Shown: positions 44,885 through 56,639 of the stretch, in pieces
Numbering within the stretch: the first letter of the stretch is position 1
Layout of the letters: every line of letters begins with the position of its first letter
DNA from: Girardinichthys multiradiatus
Lineage: Eukaryota; Chordata; Actinopteri; Cyprinodontiformes; Goodeidae
Assembly: GCF_021462225.1 (NCBI RefSeq)
Contig: NC_061797.1
Coordinates: 4,147,001 to 4,211,000 of the forward strand
Direction: 5' to 3'
DNA length: 64,000 nucleotides
Notes under the pieces: model-generated
Seen by the model: the letters and a program-made list of their open reading frames with translations, nothing else
Told to the model about the DNA's origin: nothing
Database searches by the model: none
Program-made: the position numbers and the translations under genes

Positions 44885-46905
44885 GTCACATTCCTTTCAG
44901 CTCGAAAGAGGCACCTGTCAAAGGTGTTCCCTCTCACCATTGCTTTTCACTCTAGCCGTTGAGCCTTTGGCAATCAGTATAAGAGAAAATAAACTTATTA
45001 AACCATTCATTATTGATGGTACTAATAATAAAATATCACTCTACGCGGTTGACATCACAATCTTTTTGACAGAATCCCGAACAATCTGTTCTGCACTTGC
45101 TTGATTTGATAAATTAGTTTGGCATAATTTCTGGATATGCTGTACATTGGCCAAAAAGTGACCTTTTGTCGCTCACAGCTGATCAAGATCCCACATTTCA
45201 GACCACATCTCAGTTCAGCACTCTGAAGGATAGTGTTAAATATATAGGTGTCAAACTCACAAAAAAAAGTTACTCTTTAAATATAACTTCATGGAGAAAT
45301 TAAACGCTCTGAAAAAGAACACTGAAGAATGGAGAACATCGCCACTATCATAAATAGGTCGTATAAATACAATTAAAATGGTTTCTCTACCAAGATTGCT
45401 TTGTTTATTTTTAAAACATCCAGATTTTTATTCCGATGTCCTTTATAAGACACGAAGAATCTCTAAACTATATCTACAGAAGCTAAAGGAACTTGGGGGC
45501 TTTGGCCTTTCATGTTTCTTATGTTATTATTGGGCCACTAATAGCAAAGCGATGGTATATTGGCAACTGGCTGATAATCCTGATTTACTGTCTGAGATAC
45601 CATTCTGGTTAGCAATAGAACAAACTCTGCCCCAAAAAAACCTCCCTCAGGGCAATTCTTTTTTCAGAACCAAGGTCGAGAGCCTCCTGCAAGGAAGAAC
45701 ATTATACGATAAATCTGGATGCATATCAGAAAATTTAGCCAACTTCCAAAGACTTCCAAATCAGTGCATGCTCCTATATGGCATAACCATGCCTTTCTTC
45801 CTTTAAATACAGATGCCGTTTTTAAAGAGTGGAATAGGAAAAGAATAAGGTCAATAAAAAGATATTTATGTTGATAAAAAACTTTGTTTATTTAAATATT
45901 ACAAACAAATATGACCTACCAAAACCTAATTACTTTAGGTTTTTACAAATACGTCATTATATAAGACAAAATATTTAATCATCTGATTTTTTACCAGTAG
46001 AAAGCGATATTTTTAAGCTCTCACCTGGTCCACCAGAAACAGAAAGTCTGATTTCAAAATTGGTTCGTATTTTCTCCCACAAACTTGCACATCCTGCTTT
46101 TAAATGTAAACAAATATGGGAGACCCATCTTAATATCAAGATTCAAGATAAAACATGAAAACAAGCTTTAAATTACATTCATTATTGTTCAGTTAATGCT
46201 AGATTACACCTGATTCAATTCAAAGTCATACAGTACAGAGATTACATTACTCAAAGGTCAAATTACGCAACATCTCCTCCCAAATTTCTCCTCTATGTGA
46301 AACGTGTAAGAAATCAGATGGCACACTTGGTCACCAGTTCTGGTTATGCCCTTAAACTCAGTACTTCTGGGAATCGATCGTTAGATGGTACTCTAAGGCA
46401 TTAAAGTGAACTTGCATCCCAATCCTGAAATTGCAATACTTGGCTCCTCCAATAATTTGAACAATATCGGTCAACATGTTACAATTGTAGTGACTTATGG
46501 TATGGTCATAGCAAAAAGATGCATTTTAAAAATGTATAAATCTGACTTACCACCTAAGTTTGAGACCTAGCTGAGAGAGATATGAATCCTTCATTGAAAT
46601 ATCTGACAATTTATAGAAATTCAAAGGCGTATGGAGACCTTTTCTGGAGTATTTAAACCTAGTTTACACCACTAAAGGGCACCTATTCTGACATATGTGA
46701 TACAGGCAAGTGGACATTTAGCTCTGACATTACATTAAGCCCATTTGTATGTGATTCATTTTGGTATGTTGCATCGTGAGTTAAGTTTTTATTAATTTTC
46801 ATTTTTATTTATTTACTTTCTCTTATTGTAGGTGCTTGTATGTTAGCTTTATTTCTTCATTATTATTATTTTCCCCGTCTCTGTATATTGTTTAATATTC
46901 TGAAA
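44885..46905 (+). mobile_element. L1-clade LINE 3' half, decayed
   Basis: L-E-R-G-T-C-Q-R-C-S-L-S-P-L-L-F-T-L-A near 44900-44956 and I-S-L-Y-A-V-D-I (catalytic motif changed from YADD to YAVD) near 45035. Then V-S-L-P-R-L-L-C-L-F, L-G-G-F-G-L-S and Y-W-A-T-N-S, the C-terminal domain of fish L1-type elements (45378-45806). There are several stops. The 3' end is near the AATATTCTGAAAATTGAAAA stretch at about 46893-46912. Confidence 0.75.
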
Positions 46906-47039
46906 ATTGAAAATAACAATATTTGGGGAAATATCCTTTAAATGCAACTACTTCCAACATTCCAGGTACTATAATGATAATCTGTGTATTTTCCAGCATT
47001 ATGGATCACAAAGCCAAAGAACTGTACAAATAATAAAAA

Positions 47040-47310
47040 GCTTTTGTGTTTGTTGTGCATTCTTCATGTTCTGTGAGCCAGTGAGCCAAATTCTGCTAGG
47101 GGTTTGTTTCTGTTAAAAACTAGTCATTCCTCTCCACTGTTACACATGATTGCACATGATTGCACAGAAGGAGGGCTTGCTGCAAAGTCACTGATTGATG
47201 CAATTAGCTGGGCTTCCTTAGATAGATACCTTTTTAATAAATGGCATTACATGATCAGCTTTTTATTTGTTGAATTTGGTGACAATGCGGACATACCCCA
47301 GGCCAGAATT
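47040..47310 (+). repeat. I/Nimb-like LINE 3' UTR fragment
   Basis: TCTGCTAGGGGTTTGTTTCTGTT and GGGCTTCCTTAGATAGATAC match the 3' UTR of the LINE at 1794-4150. Confidence 0.6.
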
Positions 47311-47314
47311 TGAA

Positions 47315-49570
47315 TTAAGGACCTTCTTGTTGCCATGCAACTGTGCTAATAACTTCACCACCATCCAGTCCTAATAAGACTCAGTTTACCAATATATCCT
47401 TAATGATTAAAACCAAGAATGAACAACACATTTCACATATGAATCAAATGATAAATTTGGTCAAATGTCATCTTCAGGTATCCTGAGAAACTTTATTTTT
47501 GGTTTATGCTAGCTGTAAGCCACAATCATGATAAACATTGTCAGAAATAAATACTTGAAATTTATCACTCTGTGTCTAATAAATTTGTTTTTGTGCTGAA
47601 ATCTGTTTTTAATAATTTTATGATGTATTTACATGCACCTTTATATAAATAAACTTAATTAAATGGAACAAGAGGCAGGTGGTTTTACTTTCGGTTTGTT
47701 TCCTCTGTGTGTGTGTATCCACTCCGCCCCTGGAAGATTTACTTTGTGCACAACAGCAACTAAATACAAAGGTTATGGTGAACAGAATTTATCCAGTCCA
47801 TCACCTGAAACCAGTACACAACACAACTTACTCACAACAACCTCCCAGGTCATGTTCTTTGTGTTGTTTTAGTTGACAAAGCAGTGATTTTTAGGACACA
47901 CACTGAAGCTGTTCCTTTCATAGACTAGGTCAAGAGAGTTTCCAGTGTCTGAAAACAATCCCAGCAAGTATGTTCAATAGTCATAATGAAAGCCAATCAA
48001 CCTTTGGACAGTCATTGATAGTACTTGAAATCTGCCCCAGGTTAACATTTTTACCATCAATCAAACTCTTGCACTGTGTTATCCTGCAACCTGTTTGCAG
48101 ATAAACTAGAAGAAGTTTAGATACTGTATCAGAGGGTATCCAGTGAAGGGCTTATATAGACATACAGCTTCCTTCTCTAAGACTACACCTGTCAAAGGTG
48201 GACATCGGCAGAGAGAAGAGAACAGAGAAACTTGTTATTTTACTCAAGGTGGCAAGAGCAAGAATAAGTCTTTTCTGGCCAGGGCAATTCATACTTTACA
48301 AGAACTCAAATGCAGACGTCCAAGTAGGTCCATTTTAAATATCTGACCAATCACACTATATTTGCTGGACACCACACAAAAACAAAGTTCTGACCAGAAG
48401 ATATGTCGTGCTCAGGCTGCAAGCACTCCCAAACCAGTGCTATGGGTACAGAATGATGCCACTATGTTCTTGCAGCCCAGGGACAGAGAACAAATGGCCT
48501 TTAGTGAGCAGCTCTGAAGAAACCAATCCTGAGGAAGGTCTAAGTAACTCCTGATTTGGTGCACTTTGGTTAGGATGAACACATTGTAAAAAATAAAATT
48601 ACTAAGAATGCACATTATAATAAACAGACAGTTGTCATTTGTTTGCAAATAATGCAGACAGCCTCCCTGAGTTCTGATCTTTCTCACTGAGGGTTAAAAC
48701 CAGAAAGCTCTCTCAGTGAGCACAGTTTAGGCCATGAAAAAGGCGCATAGCAACAGTTTAGGATTCTCACTCTGATGGTTTCACTTCTCTTTTTGCTAAA
48801 TGTAAGCAGCTTTGCTGTCCGTCCATATGCAGACACATTTCAGTTTTGGAGTTGCTTTTTTTCTGGAGGTACCTGATGAATCTTGCACTGCAGTATGAAA
48901 GCCTTTTCATACTGCATACTTTCATACTAAGGCTTTTCATACCAAGTGTAATTCTAAATTTAGAGAAAATAATAAAACAATGGAAAATGACTCACTGTTT
49001 CCTTGCTCCATGTTGCTGGGAGGTTTTCCAGTTTCTTTGGAAACGCCAACAGACCAGTAGGACATTCCTACTGAAGTCAGTGGTGAAGTTAACCACAGTC
49101 AGAGTACAGGTCCTTCAAATAGATGTAATCGACAACCTGCACAAAGAAAGCAGCAGTAATGAGGAACAACTGAACCGAACTGGCCGATTTTAGTCATTTT
49201 TAAAATATTGGTATTGGTCTGATAAATAAACTGGGCTGATATAAAACATTAATATGTATTACCATCTTGTTGCTGTTTGTGTATGTGTTTAAGGAGAGGA
49301 AGGGGTGGCTGTTGGCCATGTGGTATTTGTTTAGGCGTGACAGTGAAGCAGTGCAGGACAGTAGGGTGTTTAACTGAAGCACAGAAGCAATGTCAACAGT
49401 GTGGTTGTTTTTCATGGTGTCAAAAGGGTAGTGAGATATACAGCATATAATATATAGTAACGTCAAATATCGGTTATAGGCCAGAACAGCGATATTAATA
49501 TCGGATATCAGTATCGGCCTGAATTTTCAAATTGGTGCATCCCTAATGTTAAACCAAATGAAAGACTCCA
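47315..49570. other. Probable lrrk1 first intron, nothing recognised
   Basis: AT-rich DNA without exons or assigned repeats. Confidence 0.5.
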
Positions 49571-49589
49571 ATTAAACAGTCAGTCAGTC

Positions 49590-49712
49590 AGTCAGTCATT
49601 TTCTACCGCTTATTCCATAGTGGGTCACGGGGGAGCTGGTGCCTATCTCCAGCAGTCTATGGGCGAGAGGCGGGGTTCACCCTGGACAAGTCGCCAGTCC
49701 ATCACAGGGCAA
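49590..49712 (-). repeat. SINE 3'-tail fragment, reversed
   Basis: CATTTTCTACCGCTTATTCC and CGCCAGTCCATCACAGGGCA are the reverse complement of the tail of the SINE at 11622. A short CAGT repeat (49575-49594) adjoins it. Confidence 0.75.
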
Positions 49713-49719
49713 TTAAACA

Positions 49720-51770
49720 GTCTGTTCACATATTCATCCATCATCTCCCACTTATCCAAGACCAGGTCATGGGGGTAACTACTCCAGTAGGGAAACCCAG
49801 ACGTCCCTCACCCCTTGTAATGCATAATTGTAAAGTGGATGGAAAAGGATATATGGTTATATGCATGAATGTGTATTTGTATTCAGCCACTCTGTATCAG
49901 AACATTGTAGAAACACCTTTCACTGCAGTTACATCTACAAGCCTTTTGTGATACTTTGCTTTGCAGTTCTAGTCTCTGGTCCAAAATTCAAATGGCAACA
50001 CTCAAACTAAGGTTTTGATCTGTAAAACTGATTTTATTAACATATAAAAATAGAAAGAACAAACAATGCAAAAAACCCAGTTCTGGAATTATTAATAATG
50101 TTCTAACTGTATAATAATTGGTTAAAGGTGTTTGGTAATCGTCTAATAATCAACAGCAGCAATTGCCACCTGTAAGACAGATAAAGCTTAGCAGAAAAAC
50201 AGTGTTCTAAAATGCAGTTAATCAACAAAAACAATAACTGAAAACCAAAATAAATAGGGTGTTGCAATAGTCCACAGACCACATTGCAACCTGACTAAAA
50301 AGTTAGGTGGGATCTTATGAGAGGTGTGTAAAAATGTACACCAGCAGATCACAACGAAGTGAAGGAATGGTGCTCAAGAGCAACAAGCCGATTCATCTCA
50401 CACATTCAGGATGTGAAAGACTTTTAAAGCCAATCAACTGCTTCAGCTTATTGCTAAAGGTTCTACAAAGTCCTTCATTACAGGGTTTACTTTATTTACT
50501 GGCTAAATATTTCTTTAATAAATATTGGTAGTGTGTGATTTCTGGTGTGCCTTTGTGACTTAAGGTTGGATTGAAATCATTTTAGAAGCTGGTATAATTT
50601 GATCAGTTGTATTATGTCTAGACTCAAAACATCCTAGGACAGAAAGGCATAGTTGTTTTTCTTTTTACCATGATAGCACATATGAAATTATTTGTAAATG
50701 TTTATTTGAAGACTGGCTTCATATAACATAAACTGTCCAGTTCCTTTACTGGAGCAGGTTATGTTTCCAGCTTTTGTTTTAAACAAAGCCAATTTTCTTT
50801 GCATCCCTACAGCAGTTGGTCCTTTTTCCACTTCTTATTTACCCGGGCCTGCTTATGTTCGGCTCTACATCAGTGAAGCATGCATATAGCCTTCCGTTCA
50901 TATGCCACGTTGCACAGTAAATTTCAGTTCCTCTAATTTTACGTTCTGTGGGCAGACTTCAAAACAATTTTTTTCACAGACATTTACAAGCACAACCCCT
51001 CTTCTCTCCTGCCTCTTCACTGACTCCTGAAGGTTTAACCCACAATTCCCGGTTTGCACTAGTGGCGCACGAGGGGCTGCCATGTTTGGTTACATATTAA
51101 ACTGTCGCCTTCACCTTTAAAGTTTGATGCGTTCACTTGCCGTTCCTTGGTTTGACAAATCATGTAGCCAGTGATGCCTCAGGGGCAGTTGTTAAGCATA
51201 TGATCCACAGTGTTTCAGTCATCCTGAAACCTGTTATAGGAACTCCAAGTCTTTTCAAAACTGAAAGTTGTGTAGTGGGCCGCCAGCTTTACCTGCTGTA
51301 AATAAAGCTGTGGGTATACCTTCATGCGTCAGATGTCTCCAAATAATTTGGGACGTTCAGAATGCCCTTTTTATTCCCTTGCATGAGGTGGACAGCATTC
51401 ACAGCAGTTCCTGTTTTAAACACTGAATGTAGCTGCAGATCAAGCCTCTGTGTAATTATCAAATGGTAGCAGAAGTGAATCTATAACCTGAAGAGATGCA
51501 CTCCTAATGGCCAACTCTAACTACAAAGTCTGACTTCATAAGTATTACTTCTAGGCGTTTATCGAAGAGCATGTACATTTTGGCAAAAATATTCTCTCCA
51601 ATTATATTCATTTATTTTCAACATAAGATTGTGAAAAATGTATGTGCTTTCAGACTGTATCCTGCCACTCTTCTTGCTTGATGAGTACCATTCACACTGC
51701 CTGTGGAAGGTTACTAAAATGGCGCGCTTTTGTTGGAAGATGATTCCATTTGTGTGGAGAGAAACCAGGT
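49720..51770. other. Probable lrrk1 first intron, nothing firm
   Basis: A 61-codon minus-strand frame at 51083 (M-A-A-P-R-A-P-L-V-Q) sits in slightly GC-richer DNA that resembles dispersed repeat sequence. No gene supported. Confidence 0.45.
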
Positions 51771-51775
51771 ATAGT

Positions 51776-51990
51776 CTATTCAATTCAGTTTATTTATATA
51801 GTGCCAATTCACAAAACATGTCATCGCAAAGCACTTCAACCGAACCAATTGACCAGCAGGTACATACATTCCAATTGATCTTAACTATCAAACAGCGCAG
51901 TCAAATTCAGTTGGTTATCTTTCTCCTGTCCTCTGCACATGACAACGATCCATCAAAAACAGGATTGTTATTCCTTTTCTGTTAACACAT
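51776..51990 (-). repeat. I/Nimb-like LINE 3' end, reversed
   Basis: TTCAATTCAGTTTATTTATA followed by GTGCCAATTCAC is the reverse of the 3' tail of the LINE at 1794-4150 (GTGAATTGGCGCTATATAA). Confidence 0.65.
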
Positions 51991-51994
51991 CTGT

Positions 51995-53180
51995 TACAAA
52001 CTCCATGCACACCATAGAAAATTTAAAAACGGTGTAATTTCCCTGGCACGCCACTAGTAGGCAATATGTTCTTTGAAACTCAACATGCTCATGCATACAA
52101 ACACTAACAGGGACGTTTTCAAAACGTTACACTGTGGAACCTGTTTTTCAGATCCTGCCATTTTAAGGGAAAACGTATGCCGTTGTGGTGTACATGAATA
52201 CCAAGAAACTTTGTCATGTACACCGGGCCTTAATGTTTTAATTTTTAGAAAACAAATGTGATTTACAGCTAACTATAAGTTATAGCAGCTTTAACATAAA
52301 AATGTATTTCAGCAATGTTAAAACAAAATGATAGCAGTAATACGTCTGCGATATTGCTGGAGGAACAATGTAAGAAAGCAGTTCTAACTAAAACAAAAAA
52401 AAAGTTCTGTAACCAAAACAGTTATGTAAGCGTGGGTAAGACATTTACTCCACATAACCTCTCAACGGAACCCCATTTAAAAATAATTAAAACCTGAACT
52501 ATCCCTTTAATATCCTGGAATTTAGGAATGCCCCAGAATATCACACCACAGTGCATTCTGGTATACTGAACAGGTCGTTTTCAGTGGTTGAAAGAAAGGG
52601 ATAGAAAGAAAAAGTGACAGAGATAGAGATGCCAAAAAAAAAAACAAGGTATGGAGTAAAAATGTATTTATAGTTAGAGGTTGTCAAAAAATCGCAATCT
52701 TCAAAAGGACTTTTTTTGAGTCGGATCCATTTTTGATTCCAAAGTTGGGCATTTATACCTTTTTTATATATGTATACAATTCATAAATACTGTTAAACTA
52801 TGAACTATTTTTATGTAGCATTGTCTGTTCTTTTAAAACACCTGGATTTAAGCAAGCTGACTGATTGTTTCGTAATAATAAATAATAAAAATGATAATAA
52901 AATCTAAACATTTATCTCTTTTTGTGCTTACTTACTGATGACACATTCCATATTTATATATCCTAGTTACAACACAAATCCCTGAAAGACCACATTTGTA
53001 AGTTTTTTTTGTTTTTGTTTTTTTGCTGCCTATGGAGAGAGATAGCGTAGAGTTACATCACAAGGACATGACAACGAGATCCTTCACAGAAATGCAACAT
53101 TATTTCTGATTCTGGTCTATAACAATAAAATATTACATACTAACCTGTAAAGTTTTATGATAAATAATAGAATAATATAT
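51995..53180. other. Probable lrrk1 first intron, nothing recognised
   Basis: AT-rich DNA with poly-A and poly-T tracts only. Confidence 0.5.
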
Positions 53181-53181
53181 A

Positions 53182-54747
53182 CAGGTCCTTCTCAAAATAT
53201 TAGCATATTGTGATAAAGTTCATTATTTTCCATAATGTCATGATGAAAATTTAACATTCATATATTTTAGATTCATTGCACACTAACTGAAATATTTCAG
53301 GTCTTTTATTGTCTTAATACGGATGATTTTGGCATACAGCTCATGAAAACCCAAAATTTCTATCTCACAAAATTAGCATATTTCATCCGACCAATAAAAG
53401 AAAAGTGTTTTTAATACAAAAAACGTCAACCTTCAAATAATCATGTACAGTTATGCACTCAATACCTGGTCGGGAATCCTTTTGCAGAAATGACTGCTTC
53501 AATGCGGCGTGGCATGGAGGCAATCAGCCTGTGGCACTGCTGAGGTCTTATGGAGGCCCAGGATGCTTCGATAGCGGCCTTTAGCTCATCCAGAGTGTTG
53601 GGTCTTGAGTCTCTCAACGTTCTCTTCACAATATCCCACAGATTCTCTATGGGGTTCAGGTCAGGAGAGTTGGCAGGCCAATTGAGCACAGTGATACCAT
53701 GGTCAGTAAACCATTTACCAGTGGTTTTGGCACTGTGAGCAGGCGCCAGGTCGTGCTGAAAAATGAAATCTTCATCTCCAAAAAGCTTTTCAGCAGATGG
53801 AAGCATGAAGTGCTCCAAAATCTCCTGATAGCTAGCTGCATTGACCCTGCCCTTGATAAAACACAGTGGACCAACACCAGCAGCTGACACGGCACCCCAG
53901 ACCATCACTGACTGTGGGTACTTGACACTGGACTTCTGGCATTTTGGCATTTCCTTCTCCCCAGTCTTCCTCCAGACTCTGGCACCTTGATTTCCGAATG
54001 ACATGCAGAATTTGCTTTCATCCGAAAAAAGTACTTTGGACCACTGAGCAACAGTCCAGTGCTGCTTCTCTGTAGCCCAGGTCTGGGGAATGCGGCACCT
54101 GTAGCCCATTTCCTGCACACGCCTGTGCACGGTGGCTCTGGATGTTTCTACTCCAGACTCAGTCCACTGCTTCCGCAGGTCCCCCAAGGTCTGGAATCGG
54201 CCCTTCTCCACAATCTTCCTCAGGGTCCGGTCACCTCTTCTTGTTGTGCAGCGTTTTCTGCCACACTTTTTCCTTCCCACAGACTTCCCACTGAGGTGCC
54301 TTGATACAGCACTCTGGGAACAGCCTATTCGTTCAGAAATTTCTTTCTGTCTTACCCTCTTGCTTGAGGGTGTCAATAGTGGCCTTCTGGACAGCAGTCA
54401 GGTCGGCAGTCTTACCCATGATTGGGGTTTTGAGTGATGAACCAGGCTGGGAGTTTTAAAGGCCTCAGGAATCTTTTGCAGGTGTTTAGAGTTAACTCGT
54501 TGATTCAGATGATTAGGTTCATAGCTCGTTTAGAGACCCTTTTAATGATATGCTAATTTTGTGAGATAGGAATTTTGGGTTTTCATGAGCTGTATGCCAA
54601 AATCATCCGTATTAAGACAATAAAAGACCTGAAATATTTCAGTTAGTGTGCAATGAATCTAAAATATATGAATGTTAAATTTTCATCATGACATTATGGA
54701 AAATAATGAACTTTATCACAATATGCTAATATTTTGAGAAGGACCTG
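53182..54747 (-). mobile_element. Tc1-like transposon G, full length, young-looking
   Basis: TA at 53180-53181 and 54748-54749. Inverted repeats about 201 bp (53182-53382 and 54547-54747) are identical but for about one base. Outer ends are CAGGTCCTTCTCAAAATATT and its reverse. Transposase occupies most of the interior on the minus strand. Confidence 0.95.
53459..54420 (-). pseudogene. Tc1-like transposase of element G, one likely frameshift
   Basis: Natural start M-G-K-T-A-D-L-T-A-V-Q at 54420. Frame breaks near 54335-54345 in an A/G-rich run (AGACAGAAAGAAATTTC), apparently by one base, then stays open for about 295 codons to F-P-T-R-Y at 53459. HTH region has I-G-C-S-Q-S-A-V-S-R-H. Catalytic motifs are L-F-S-D-E-S-K-F, F-Q-H-D-L-A-P-A-H and S-P-D-L-N-P-I-E-N. 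A start within the long frame (L-T-P-S-S-K) lacks the N-terminal residues. Least damaged transposase in the window. Confidence 0.9.
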
Positions 54748-54755
54748 TACAGATT

Positions 54756-55205
54756 CAGGGGCGAATGCAGGATTTTATCGGAGGGTACACACAAAACCAT
54801 GACCGCCCCGGACCCACATAACCACAACCCTGACGCACATCATAGGCCTACGCGTGGCGCACACACCCCAACCTTACACCTGATCCACACAAAGACATGC
54901 GAGCTGCGCGCGATGCGCGTGGCACACAAAAACCGCGCACCTGACTGTCAGGTCCTGACCTACACAAACACGTCACAGGAGCCATAAATGGCCCAACACG
55001 ATCAGCGCGAGCGCGCGCACACACACATACATATACATACACACACACTGGCGATGTTGATTTTGGGGTGAAGGTTCAACAGGGCCAGAGGAGCGAGCCT
55101 GGTGTCCGACATGTTGCGTAGATACGTTTCAAGGCGCCTCGGCATACTGGAGGTCCGCTCTGCTGAGGCAGTGGACACTGGCATAGTCAGCAGAACTTTT
55201 ACTAT
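54756..55205 (-). mobile_element. hAT transposon remnant (end plus dimerisation-domain fragment)
   Basis: Starts at CAGGGGCGAATGCAGGATTT, a typical hAT terminus. On the minus strand from about 55200, L-L-T-M-P-V-S-T-A-S-A-E-R then R-R-L-E-T-Y-L-R-N and L-A-L-L-N-L-H form the conserved C-terminal dimerisation domain of hAT transposases. The rest of the protein is absent. A CpG- and CA-rich stretch lies between 54800 and 55050. Confidence 0.65.
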
Positions 55206-55209
55206 CTAT

Positions 55210-55978
55210 GTACATTAGGAATAAAAGGCGCCACCAGCCAGATAAACAAAAGTAAACTAACCAATGAAATTTTAGTTTAGGACGCACGTGCGCCCACCCT
55301 TACAGACGCACACAGTACGTACAGGACGCTTTGACATAAAATACCATTTCTTATTTTATTTCGTTCACAATTTTGGTAAGAAATCAATAAAAAGTGAAAT
55401 AATTATAATAGATTTAGCAAGGCATGCTTATTACGTACAGCCGTACAGCTGCAGGCGTGACTGCACAGATTAAAAACACAAAAGATAAAGCTTGCAGCTC
55501 AGAGACGGCTCACAAATTATTTCTTCCATATGTTTTTATAACTATCTCCACAATACAGTTATTATGGGTTGTTTATGGGACAGGTTCCTAGCGAACTAGA
55601 TGTATTTACAGGGGACAACTTCTGCCTGACGCGATTTTGCGACCGTATCGATGCGCACATTAACTGCGACACTTTTCCAGTTCTATAAGCAGTTAATACA
55701 CCATCCGATATCCAAGATAGTTGCAAAGTTGTCTGATTAATGGAGTACAAATGTGAATAACTACTGAAAGTTTCTGGAAAGTGATCCCGGAAATTGTAAA
55801 TCTGTTACATGTTTTTAATCGATTTAAACCTTACCTACGTCAACTTGCAAGCCAGCTTCGTGCTTCAACGTCAATAGAACTCGAAATATAAACTGGAAAT
55901 CACCGCGTACCAGTTTATGGTTGCTGTACCAAACCACAACATTTCCTCAGACTACCAGTCAGAAACACCCAGCTTACC
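55210..55978. other. lrrk1 first-intron start, nothing else seen
   Basis: Sequence directly downstream of the proposed first-exon donor. It includes CpG-containing stretches at 55260-55330 and 55600-55670 but no recognisable element. Confidence 0.4.
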
Positions 55979-56205
55979 TCATGCCTGACAGGTCCAGCTT
56001 TCATCCCGACACGACAGCATTATACCCGCAGTGCTGCGCAGCGCCAGGTGGTAAGCCGGACCTTTTCTGTCCGGCTCTAAACTTCCAGTCCACTTCCTAA
56101 ATCTCAGATCCAAACTCCCCAACCCGGACACACTGCTGCTACACATGCGTATACGCAGCAGAAGCAGGGCTTCAAAACAACAACTAGTTCCGCTAATCAT
56201 TCCCA
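55979..56205 (-). promoter_or_regulatory. lrrk1: Probable lrrk1 promoter and non-coding first exon
   Basis: On the minus strand this CpG-rich stretch ends in CATGAG followed by GTAAGC at 55977, a strong splice donor (last exon base 55978). If joined to the acceptor at 40465, the frame reads TGA (55981-55979), then GGC ACT GGG GAG GAA, then ATG at 40450. That in-frame stop just upstream would make the ATG the true start and this exon pure 5' UTR. A TATA-like TTTATAA lies near 56228-56236 on the minus strand. The transcription start is unknown, so the upstream limit is approximate. Inference rests on donor quality, CpG content and phase; no transcript is visible. The first intron would be about 15.5 kb. 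Confidence 0.5.
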
Positions 56206-56384
56206 AAATAACACCACGCCTACAGCGTTATAAACAGCCTTTCTTCAACAGAACCTTACAACTCCTGCTGGTCAGTGAAGCAATAAATTTGTTGGGTGAT
56301 TCTTAACTTAATAAACGGTAGCCTACTTTGTTAAAGTTACTGACTTTCATAAAGATACTGAGTGTAAAAACTACTGCTGGAAAG

Positions 56385-56605
56385 GAAAGATAAACCAGTA
56401 GGGGTTGACAATCTGCATGAAAAGTTGTTCAAAATTGTAGCAAACATAATTGCACTTCCTATTTGTCATGTGTTATGGTTAAGTTTGGAAAATTGTGAAT
56501 TTCCAGCATGGAAAATAGCTTAAATAATGCCACTGCCCAAGAACATAACCGATGCTTTTTCAGGCCCAAACTGTCCTCCAATTAGTCTTTTACCTGCAAT
56601 AATTT
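56385..56605 (+). mobile_element. Small LINE reverse-transcriptase fragment
   Basis: Frame reads D-N-L-H-E-K-L-F-K-I-V-A-N-I-I, then L-S-L-E-N-C-E-F-P-A-W-K-I-A and P-P-I-S-L-L-P-A, matching the fingers region of non-LTR RTs. One stop interrupts it. Cut off by the BEL/Pao fragment. Confidence 0.55.
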
Positions 56606-56639
56606 TTTATTAATCTAACAGCAAGGTCTTTCCTCTTTA

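Noticed and set aside
50898..51083. 61-codon minus-strand ORF M-A-A-P-R-A-P-L as a first exon
   Set aside because: Local sequence resembles dispersed repeat DNA, and no splice connection to lrrk1 in the right phase was found.
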